Positions 24,939 to 31,914 of a stretch of DNA of 58,082 nt are shown piece after piece. The stretch is from Clostridium sp. CAG:967 (GTDB lineage Bacteria; Cyanobacteriota; Vampirovibrionia; Gastranaerophilales; Gastranaerophilaceae), in the NCBI GenBank assembly GCA_000433095.1, contig HF991475.1:13353-71434 (forward strand), given 5' to 3'. The notes beneath the pieces are model-generated. The model was not told the origin of the DNA, did no database searches, and saw nothing but the letters and a program-made list of their open reading frames with translations. Every line of letters begins with the position of its first letter. Positions within the stretch are counted from its first letter, which is position 1. The position numbers were made by a program, and so were the translations under genes.

Positions 24939-25028
24939 TGGAGGAGGAGGTGGGATTCGAACCCACGGAACGCGTGAACGTTCGACAGTTTTCAAGACTG
25001 CTCCAATCAACCGCTCTGGCACTCCTCC
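24939..25028 (-). tRNA. tRNA-Ser (UGA)
   Basis: Class II tRNA of 90 nt with a long variable arm (CGAACGTTCACGCGTTCC). The acceptor GGAGGAG pairs with CTCCTCC. The T arm is GTGGG-TTCGAAT-CCCAC. The anticodon loop TTGAAAA carries TGA. CCA appears to be encoded at the 3' end (24941-24939), which would make the discriminator base U rather than the G usual in tRNA-Ser. It marks the right edge of the defence island. Confidence 0.9.
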
Positions 25029-25099
25029 ATACAGTTGTATCGGATGTATCTCAATTGTATAAAATAAATTTCGTTTGTCAAGTGAGTTGTTACCAACTT

Positions 25100-26266
25100 T
25101 TATTGACATCTTAGCTTTGTTACAAATTTTTTCAACCGGTCAAGAGCAATTTTTAAATTATCCATGGAATAAGCATATGATATTCTCAAAAATCCCTCCC
25201 CGCTTTTACCGAAAGCTGTTCCCGGAACTGCTGCAACTCGTTCTTCTTCAAGAAATCTTGTTGCAAATTCTTCGCTTGTCATCCCAAATTCTTTTATACA
25301 GGGAAATACATAAAATGCACCATAGGGTTCAAAACATTCCAAACCCATTTCTTTAAATGCATGTAATAAAAACCTTCTTCTCTGATTATATGCACGACGC
25401 ATATCGGCTACATCATCATCTCCGTTTTTTAACGCATCTACAGCTGCATACTGACTTGTTGTCGGAGCACACATTATTGCATACTGGTGGATTTTTGTCA
25501 TTTGTTTTATCAAAGGTTCAGGTCCGCATGCATAACCTAGCCTCCAGCCTGTCATAGCATAAGACTTTGAAAAACCGTTGATTAAAAGTGTTCTTTCCTT
25601 CATTCCATCAATAGCTGCTATAGAAACATGTTTTCCTTTATAAGTCAGCTCGCTGTATATTTCATCTGACATTACAAAAATTTCTTTTTCCCGTAATATT
25701 TTGGCTATTGCTTCCAAATCTTCTTTTTCCATTATGGCACCTGTCGGATTGTTTGGATAAGGCAGGATTAAAACTTTTGTTTTATCAGTGATTGCGTTTT
25801 GAAGTTCTTGAGGTGTCAATCGAAAATTGTTTTCGGCTTTCAAATCTATGATTACGGGTTTTGCCCCTGCAAGAACTGCACATGGAACATAAGAAACATA
25901 CGACGGCTGAGGAATTATAACTTCATCTCCAGGGTTTATCATTGCACGAAGACCGATGTCAATTGCTTCTGACCCGCCAACGGTTACCAGAATTTCTTGC
26001 ATCGGATTATATGTCAGGTTTTGAGTTCTGTTTAAGTAATTGTTAATCTCACATCTAAGCTCTTTTAAACCTGCATTTGAAGTGTAAAAAGTTTTACCTT
26101 TTTCAAGAGCATAAATTCCCTCGTCCCTGATATGCCATGGAGTTTCAAAATCAGGTTCTCCAACACCTAACGATATTGCATCTTTCATTTCACTTACAAT
26201 ATCAAAGAATTTTCTTATACCTGAAGGTTCTATACTTTCAACAGTTTTGGAAAGAGAATATTTCAT
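25100..26266 (-). CDS. class I/II pyridoxal-phosphate aminotransferase
   Basis: 388 aa fold-type I aminotransferase of the aspartate/aromatic group. The PLP-lysine motif is NGFSKSYAMTGWRLGY, with PYPNNPTGA and SDEIYSEL as the conserved substrate and cofactor loops. The N-terminal SLGVGEPDFETPWHI segment is typical. It transfers amino groups between amino acids and 2-oxo acids in the cytoplasm; the amino-acid specificity is not evident. The ATG overlaps the stop of the upstream Lrp-type regulator by 4 bp (ATGA), so the two form an operon and the regulator probably controls it. Confidence 0.92.
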   Translation of the reverse strand: MKYSLSKTVESIEPSGIRKFFDIVSEMKDAISLGVGEPDFETPWHIRDEGIYALEKGKTFYTSNAGLKELRCEINNYLNRTQNLTYNPMQEILVTVGGSEAIDIGLRAMINPGDEVIIPQPSYVSYVPCAVLAGAKPVIIDLKAENNFRLTPQELQNAITDKTKVLILPYPNNPTGAIMEKEDLEAIAKILREKEIFVMSDEIYSELTYKGKHVSIAAIDGMKERTLLINGFSKSYAMTGWRLGYACGPEPLIKQMTKIHQYAIMCAPTTSQYAAVDALKNGDDDVADMRRAYNQRRRFLLHAFKEMGLECFEPYGAFYVFPCIKEFGMTSEEFATRFLEEERVAAVPGTAFGKSGEGFLRISYAYSMDNLKIALDRLKKFVTKLRCQ

Positions 26267-26748
26267 GGTGTAATAATTTCCCTTTCTTCTTCATCGATTG
26301 CTTTATTCAAAACTGTTCCGTGATCTTTATATTTTTTCAGGACAAAATGTGTTGCCGTACTCAATACTCTATCCAGAGTTGATAATTTATCTGAAACAAA
26401 ATTTGAGATTTCTTTTAAAGATTTTTCTTCTATGGTAACAAGTAAATCATAGCCGCCTGAAATAAGGTATACCGATTTAACTTCTGGATAATTGTAAATG
26501 CGTTCGGCTATTCTGTCAAACCCCTGTCCTCTTTGGGGAGTTACCTTGACTTCTATCAATGCGGTAACCTTATCAATATCAGTTTTTTCCCAGTTGATAA
26601 GTGTATGATAACCGCCTATAATACCTTCTTTCTCAAGCATACAAATTTCATTTGCAACATCAATTTCTTCTCTGCCGAGCATAACAGCAAGCTCTTTCAA
26701 ATCAATTCGGCTGTTCTTCTCTATAATAGATAATAATTCTTCTCTCAT
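26263..26748 (-). CDS. Lrp/AsnC-family transcriptional regulator
   Basis: 161 aa. The N-terminal winged helix (REELLSIIEKNSRIDLKELA then REEIDVANEICMLEKEGII) is followed by the ligand-sensing RAM/AsnC domain (VTALIEVKVTPQRGQGFDRI, SVYLISGGYDLLVTIE). This is the usual architecture of feast/famine regulators. ATG 26748 is chosen because AGGAG lies 6 nt upstream; an upstream extension would add unrelated hydrophobic residues. It overlaps the aminotransferase gene by 4 bp, so it most likely senses an amino acid and controls that gene and itself. Confidence 0.9.
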   Translation of the reverse strand: MREELLSIIEKNSRIDLKELAVMLGREEIDVANEICMLEKEGIIGGYHTLINWEKTDIDKVTALIEVKVTPQRGQGFDRIAERIYNYPEVKSVYLISGGYDLLVTIEEKSLKEISNFVSDKLSTLDRVLSTATHFVLKKYKDHGTVLNKAIDEEEREIITP

Positions 26749-27104
26749 ATTTTCTCCTATAAGAATAATTTTAATACAAATAAATAAAAAAAGCCGCAAA
26801 AAAACAGGCTCGTGAATTGGAAAAAACTCTAAAAAACTTATCCACAGGAAAAGCAGCTTTGCTGCAAAAAAAAGCTATGTACATTGAGTGCATAGCTGTT
26901 GATTAGGGATATGTGTATCTTAGTTCTCTAAGGAGTATGGTTATATATTAGCAAACGAAATCTTAAATGAAATCGTAAAAATGTATGATGTTTTTTATTG
27001 TGAAAACCTTTTGTTAAATAATGTAAATATTGAAAAACTAAACTAGCATAAACAAATTTTTTTCAACTTATAATATCCAACAGGAAAAGAAGTAAGGAAA
27101 ATAT
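26749..27104. other. intergenic stretch with stem-loops
   Basis: About 356 bp between divergent genes. It holds the hairpin GCAGC-TTT-GCTGC (26853-26865) and the minus-strand terminator-like hairpin listed separately. The right part should contain the promoter of the small 27105 gene. No protein-coding potential is seen. Confidence 0.5.
26866..26897 (-). terminator. terminator-like hairpin without an assigned upstream gene
   Basis: On the minus strand AGCTATG (26897-26891) pairs with CATAGCT (26879-26873) and is followed by eight T residues. No minus-strand gene lies between it and 27104, so it may end a small RNA of up to about 200 nt starting near 27040. Confidence 0.45.
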
Positions 27105-27401
27105 ATGCATCTACAAGCAATAACACCAATTACAGCAAGAAGAAATCAAAACTTATGTCAAACAAACCATGTTAATCGTCAAAATATACATTTTGGTGTT
27201 GGGGAAGATTATGGTCCTGACTTGAATGCTCCCGAAAATCCAAACGAACACAAACCCGGTTGGAAAAAAGGTCTTGCAGGTATTGTAACAATTTTGACAT
27301 TCCCTGTGTCAGTGCCTGCATTGTTAGCTTACGAACATTACAAAGACAAAAATAAAGATAAACAGAAGACTAATATTAACCCTGACAATATAGAAGATTA
27401 A
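27105..27401 (+). CDS. small hypothetical protein with one membrane segment
   Basis: 98 aa, family not recognised. The N-terminal tail LQAITPITARRNQNL...NIHFG resembles the basic leader-like tails of many small proteins in gut Melainabacteria. Residues about 53-72 (KGLAGIVTILTFPVSVPALLAY) are hydrophobic, and the C-terminal tail is highly charged (KDKNKDKQK). AGGAAA precedes the ATG. It lies 19 bp upstream of ffh on the same strand, but ffh has its own -10 element in the gap. Confidence 0.6.
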   Translation: MHLQAITPITARRNQNLCQTNHVNRQNIHFGVGEDYGPDLNAPENPNEHKPGWKKGLAGIVTILTFPVSVPALLAYEHYKDKNKDKQKTNINPDNIED

Positions 27402-27408
27402 TTTGTGA

Positions 27409-27420
27409 TATAATAAGATT
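27409..27420 (+). promoter_or_regulatory. extended -10 element of ffh (leaderless mRNA expected)
   Basis: TGTGATATAAT ends at 27414, 6 bp before the ffh ATG at 27421, and there is no ribosome-binding site. Transcription would begin at or next to the start codon. Confidence 0.45.
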
Positions 27421-28824
27421 ATGTTTGACAGTCTTAGTGATAAATTACAGAGTATAATCAGCAAAACACGCAGTAAAGAGCTTACTCAAGACAATATGCA
27501 GGAAGCTTTACGGGAAATTCGCCGTGCTCTTTTGGAAGCCGATGTAAATTTGCGTGTTGTTAAAGCTTTTATATCCTCAATTAAAGATAAAGCAGAGGGT
27601 GAAAAAGTACTTGAAGGAGTTGACCCTTCCCAGCAGCTTGTTAAAATTGTTCATGACGAGCTTGTTAATCTTCTGGGTAAGGAACAAAATCCGCTTGATT
27701 TTTCAGGAAATCCCAACATGATAATGATGCTGGGACTTCAAGGTTCGGGTAAAACAACATCTTCAGCTAAACTTGCCGTCAAACTTAAAAAAGAAGGCAG
27801 AAAACCGCTTTTGGTAGCATGCGATGTATACAGACCCGCCGCAATCTCACAATTACAAACATTGGGAAAAGAAATTGAAACGGAAGTATTTACAATTCCC
27901 GACAGCAAAGATGTTCAGCAAATCGTACGCAGTGCAATTGATTATGCGGGGCAAAACGGATTTAATACGCTGATTTTAGACACAGCAGGAAGATTGCAGA
28001 TTGATACTGACATGATGGCGGAGCTTTTGTTAATCGACAGAATTTTTCATCCAACCGAAAAACTTCTTGTAATCGATGCCATGACAGGTCAGGAAGCTGT
28101 AAATGTTGCAGAAAACTTCGATGCCCAGCTTGGCTTAACAGGTCTGGTTCTCACAAAACTTGACGGTGACAGCAGAGGCGGTTCAGCATTAAGCGTTTCT
28201 TACTGCACAGGAAGACCTATCAAGTTGACAGGTACGGGCGAAAAATTAAATGCACTTGAAGATTTTTACCCGGAACGTATGGCAACCCGTATTTTAGGCA
28301 TGGGTGACATTGTTTCACTGGTTGAACGTGCGCAGGAAGTTTTTGACGAGAAACAGGCTCTTGAGTTTGAAGAAAAAATGAGTAAGAACAATTTTTCTTA
28401 CGATGATTTTATGAAAATGCAAAAACAAATGCAGGCATTCGGTTCGATGGGCAACCTTTTGGGAATGCTTCCCGGGTTAAACATAGGCAAGGATGACAGG
28501 GATAAAATTTCTCATGAAGGTGAAAAACAGTTTAAACGTATGGAAGTATTTATCTCCAGCATGACCCCTCAAGAGCGTTCAAACCCTGATTTAATGAACA
28601 CAAGCCGTAAAAAAAGAATAGCAAAAGGCTGCGGCATGGATCTTGCAGAAATAAATACTTTTATCAAACAGTTTGAACAAATGCGTGTAATGATGAAAGG
28701 CATGTCAGACATGAAAAACATGTTCGGAAAAATGGGCGGAATGCCAAACCCGAATGCCTTAGGCGGCAAAATGGGAAAACACGCTATTAACAAAGCAATG
28801 AAGATGATGCGGAAGTTTAAATGA
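27421..28824 (+). CDS. ffh: signal recognition particle protein Ffh (SRP54)
   Basis: 467 aa GTPase that binds SRP RNA and signal sequences and hands ribosomes to FtsY at the membrane. The N domain is followed by G1 GLQGSGKTTSSAK (about 104), G3 DTAGRLQ (about 187) and G4 TKLDGDSRGG (about 245). The C-terminal M domain is rich in methionine (MKMQKQMQAFGSMGNLLGMLPG, then the SKKRIAKGCG helix-loop). Length and order are normal. A -10 element directly abuts the ATG. The stop codon is overlapped by a palindrome of the GAGCGTAGCCGCTC family (28823-28838), which may act as a terminator. Confidence 0.97.
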   Translation: MFDSLSDKLQSIISKTRSKELTQDNMQEALREIRRALLEADVNLRVVKAFISSIKDKAEGEKVLEGVDPSQQLVKIVHDELVNLLGKEQNPLDFSGNPNMIMMLGLQGSGKTTSSAKLAVKLKKEGRKPLLVACDVYRPAAISQLQTLGKEIETEVFTIPDSKDVQQIVRSAIDYAGQNGFNTLILDTAGRLQIDTDMMAELLLIDRIFHPTEKLLVIDAMTGQEAVNVAENFDAQLGLTGLVLTKLDGDSRGGSALSVSYCTGRPIKLTGTGEKLNALEDFYPERMATRILGMGDIVSLVERAQEVFDEKQALEFEEKMSKNNFSYDDFMKMQKQMQAFGSMGNLLGMLPGLNIGKDDRDKISHEGEKQFKRMEVFISSMTPQERSNPDLMNTSRKKRIAKGCGMDLAEINTFIKQFEQMRVMMKGMSDMKNMFGKMGGMPNPNALGGKMGKHAINKAMKMMRKFK

Positions 28825-28838
28825 AGCGTAGCCGCTTC
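28823..28838. repeat. palindromic repeat GAAGCGTAGCCGCTTC after ffh
   Basis: Perfect-armed palindrome overlapping the ffh stop codon and followed by CACCCTCCACCCGGG. It is a variant of the three copies at 43643-43789, suggesting a dispersed REP-like element that settles at stop codons. Confidence 0.6.
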
Positions 28839-28908
28839 ACCCTCCACCCGGGTTATGCATACCATATATTGGTATTAATATTTTGAACTTATGAATTATA
28901 TTATATGA

Positions 28909-29145
28909 TTAAATCTCAAAATTAAATATATCACTTAATGATACATTTAATGCAGTTGCAATATTATAAAGACAATAAATTGATGGACTACGTCGTCCGA
29001 TTTCTATTCCACCAATATAAGAAGTATCAATATTAGCTTTAACAGCTAATTCTTCTTGAGTTAACCCCTTGTTATTTCTTAATTCTTTAATTTTAATACC
29101 TAAATTTTTTAAAATTTTATTTTTTAGGCGAACTCTTACTTTCAT
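28909..29145 (-). CDS. small XRE-family helix-turn-helix regulator
   Basis: 78 aa, essentially one Cro/CI-type HTH domain: LGIKIKELRNNKGLTQEELA, then ANIDTSYIGGIEIGRRSPS with the recognition helix, and IATALNVSLSDIFNF at the end. It starts with an unusual basic stretch (MKVRVRLKNKILKNL). It is divergent from the tandem-HTH gene at 29257. There is no toxin or prophage gene next to it, so its target is unknown. Confidence 0.75.
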   Translation of the reverse strand: MKVRVRLKNKILKNLGIKIKELRNNKGLTQEELAVKANIDTSYIGGIEIGRRSPSIYCLYNIATALNVSLSDIFNFEI

Positions 29146-29256
29146 AAATTTATTATGAAATAATGTCTATTTGTCTACTATGGATAAATAGACATAAAGA
29201 AAAATAATGCTATAATATAGTTATAACAAAGATTTTCATGTTATTATGCAAACAAA

Positions 29257-29718
29257 ATGAAAAATATTATTATATCTCAATCTATCCTTTTAAAACTCTT
29301 GGCATCAGGTATTACTTTAAAACAAGCAGCCCGAAAACTTGGCGTGAAATATAATACAATCAAAACAAGAACAAGAGTTTTATACGCAAAATTCAAGGTT
29401 GATAACCGAAAAGACTTGATTTCAAAAGCAATAGAATTAAATATTCTTTCACCTGATGATGTAAAGTGTAAATTTTATAAGAGATTTTGTAGTTTGCCTA
29501 TAAACAGCAAACCAACTTTTGAAGAAACATTAAATCAAGAAGAAATTCATTATTTAAAGCTAGCTTCACAAGGACTAAGCGCAAAAGATATAATTCAAAA
29601 CATGTCATTAACAGGCATCTATCATGCACGATACATAAACCTGTCAATATGCTATAAACTGGGTGCAAAAAATATTACACAAGCAGTTGCAAATGCGAAA
29701 TTTCTGGAAATTATATAG
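29257..29718 (+). CDS. protein with two LuxR/GerE-like helix-turn-helix units
   Basis: 153 aa. The first half reads like a LuxR C-terminal HTH (LLKLLASGITLKQAARKLGV, YNTIKTRTRVLYAKFKVDNR, KDLISKAIELNIL). The second half repeats the pattern with lower similarity (YLKLASQGLSAKDIIQNMSL, YHARYINLSICYKLGAKNIT, QAVANAKFLEII). No receiver or ligand domain is present. The start lacks a ribosome-binding site. It is flanked by XRE regulators on both sides, so this is a small regulatory cluster. The two-unit layout in one short chain is unusual. Confidence 0.6.
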   Translation: MKNIIISQSILLKLLASGITLKQAARKLGVKYNTIKTRTRVLYAKFKVDNRKDLISKAIELNILSPDDVKCKFYKRFCSLPINSKPTFEETLNQEEIHYLKLASQGLSAKDIIQNMSLTGIYHARYINLSICYKLGAKNITQAVANAKFLEII

Positions 29719-29915
29719 TCAAAATATCACCCTTTTTTCAGACAAAAAAATCATCCTTAATCCCAAATGTTTCAAGCATAAAAGTAATATTCTAAAGCTT
29801 AAAAAATTATACTTTTTTATGAGTGTAATTATACTTATTTTATAACTACAAAGGTTATATTATAATAACTACTATTGTTATAGATACAAATTGAGAAATC
29901 GTTTATTTTAGTTAA

Positions 29916-30233
29916 ATGACGGATTTTCTTAAAAATTTTGGTAAAAGAATAAAGTATTATCGACAATTACATGGTCTTAGTCAAGAAAAATTAGGTGAAC
30001 TTGCTGATGTTGCGACAAAAACAGTAAGTGAATGGGAAACCGGTAAGTCTTTTATTGAATACCCCACTCTTGTAAAACTTAGCAAAGTATTAAAAATAGA
30101 CGAAGCCGAATTTTTTAATTTTCCGACACAAAAAGGCAGTTCTTATCTTGAACAAATAGTAAGTATTTCTGCAAAATTGCCTCCAGCTAAACAAAAACAA
30201 ATCCTTGATATTATCAAAACTTTTTCAGTTTAG
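29916..30233 (+). CDS. XRE-family HTH regulator
   Basis: 105 aa. A Cro/CI-type HTH at residues 6-62 (FGKRIKYYRQLHGLSQEKLG then ATKTVSEWETGKSFIEYP) is followed by a short C-terminal helix region with PPAKQKQILDIIKTF, which resembles the dimerisation tail of small phage-type repressors. It stands alone between the tandem-HTH gene and a secreted-protein gene on the same strand. Confidence 0.75.
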   Translation: MTDFLKNFGKRIKYYRQLHGLSQEKLGELADVATKTVSEWETGKSFIEYPTLVKLSKVLKIDEAEFFNFPTQKGSSYLEQIVSISAKLPPAKQKQILDIIKTFSV

Positions 30234-30342
30234 ATGAAGTAAATTAGGAAAAATTAAAATAATAATACTTCCTTTTTCTTGACAAATATAAACATAAATA
30301 CTAATATTATTTTGTCTTTATTATGGAGTTAAGAATGTTATT

Positions 30343-31890
30343 ATGAAAAAGATTTTTATTATTTTGTGTTTGTTATTAGCTTTTTGTGCTTCTGCAAATG
30401 CAGATACTTATATTAATGAAAAATATAAAATGGATAGAAAAATTCAACAAAGCATAAATAAAAATCTGCAAAATAATCCGACTTTATCAGGAAAAGTAGA
30501 AGTATATTTTAATATAAAACCCAATATTACTTTAAATAAACATAAAATAATAAATTATAATAACAGAGAACTTGCAGAACTTATTGATAATACTCTGAAT
30601 AATCTTGAAGAATGTCCAATAAACTCTAACATTTCTTCATTTAACTATATTGCTATATTTAACGTTCAAAACGGTAAACTTAAAACAGAAATTGTAAGTA
30701 AAAACTATTCAACTCCAGCAGATAACAACTATTTTAGCAAAATCCAATCCCATATACAAAAAAATAAATCTTCTATACCGCAAGAAAATTATATTGATTT
30801 AAATTATGTAGTACTGGAATTAAATATTTCAAGTATTGGAAAAGTCACAGGTATAAGATTAATTGAATCTTCCGGCGACAAAAATTATGATGACAAATTA
30901 TGTAACTACTTTCTTGCACAAACATTTGATATGCCGCCTTCAGAATTACTTAAAAACGGAAATTATCGTCATATCTTAAGAATAAACCCAACATCAAAAG
31001 AAACTGCAAAAGAACATGAAAAATATACAAAACTGGTTTTAGAAGAGGTTAAACAGCAAATAGGTTTGTACATAAACAATATGATTGAAATTGAATTGTA
31101 TAAAAACGGGCATATTAAAGATGTAAAAATATATGATAACAATTATAATCTGATTAATTCACCTCAAATTTTATCAGAATTAAAAAAAGTAAAAATTACT
31201 CAATACCCGGAACAGCTAAAAGGTGAAACATTTACTGTATACCTTATAAATAATAATTCTTACACAAACGTTTATAATTATTTCAACAAAAAAATGGCTC
31301 CTGAAATTGTTAATTCAATTCCATTAATTAATTCTTTCTCGCTCCAGCCAATAAAATGTATTATCTTGATGAATAAAAACGGTACTATTGAAGATGTTAC
31401 CTTAATACAGTCATCAAATTCATTACAAATTGATAATGATACAATCGCTGCAATAAAATATAACTCTTATCAACCATATGATGCTTCTCCTACAGAAAAA
31501 TTTATTTTTTATGTAGAACTATATAACCTTAACAAATATTTGCGCCAATATTATGCAAAATATGCAAAAACAGTAACCTCTTACACAATCGGGAATATGC
31601 CGAAATATGGAGCACAAAACATAAGGACTTCAAGAATACATTTTCATATAAAAAAAGACGGTAAAATTAAGTCATATGAACTCTACGATTATAACGGATT
31701 CACTATAAAAGAAAATGATGTTGATAAATGCATAAGAAGATTGACTTTCCCAAAATTTCCTGAAAATATTGATGCGGAAGAATTAAGTGTACTTGTTGAT
31801 TTACATGATCCTTCAAATCAAATGTTTTCAAATATCCTTATGAATACATTATCAATAGGTTCAGCAATAATGTATATAATTTTACGGTAG
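30343..31890 (+). CDS. secreted protein with TonB C-terminal-like repeats
   Basis: 515 aa. The signal peptide MKKIFIILCLLLAFCASANA ends in a type I site at ANA-DT. At least three segments resemble the TonB/TolA C-terminal fold: LELNISSIGKVTGIRLIESSG near residue 165, CIILMNKNGTIEDVTLIQSS near 340 and IHFHIKKDGKIKSYELYDYNG near 425, each with the beta-hairpin plus GxhxxhxhhxSSG pattern. There is no transmembrane anchor or proline-rich spacer as in real TonB, so an energy-transducing role is doubtful; the repeats may bind periplasmic partners. It is convergent with pcrA, separated by a hairpin. Confidence 0.65.
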   Translation: MKKIFIILCLLLAFCASANADTYINEKYKMDRKIQQSINKNLQNNPTLSGKVEVYFNIKPNITLNKHKIINYNNRELAELIDNTLNNLEECPINSNISSFNYIAIFNVQNGKLKTEIVSKNYSTPADNNYFSKIQSHIQKNKSSIPQENYIDLNYVVLELNISSIGKVTGIRLIESSGDKNYDDKLCNYFLAQTFDMPPSELLKNGNYRHILRINPTSKETAKEHEKYTKLVLEEVKQQIGLYINNMIEIELYKNGHIKDVKIYDNNYNLINSPQILSELKKVKITQYPEQLKGETFTVYLINNNSYTNVYNYFNKKMAPEIVNSIPLINSFSLQPIKCIILMNKNGTIEDVTLIQSSNSLQIDNDTIAAIKYNSYQPYDASPTEKFIFYVELYNLNKYLRQYYAKYAKTVTSYTIGNMPKYGAQNIRTSRIHFHIKKDGKIKSYELYDYNGFTIKENDVDKCIRRLTFPKFPENIDAEELSVLVDLHDPSNQMFSNILMNTLSIGSAIMYIILR

Positions 31891-31893
31891 GCT

Positions 31894-31914
31894 AAAAAAG
31901 TTTAAAACTTTTTC
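31894..31914. terminator. bidirectional terminator-like hairpin
   Basis: AAAAAGTTT and AAACTTTTT form a stem between the convergent TonB-C-like gene and pcrA, overlapping the pcrA stop codon. It carries A/T runs on both sides and would serve both strands. Confidence 0.55.
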
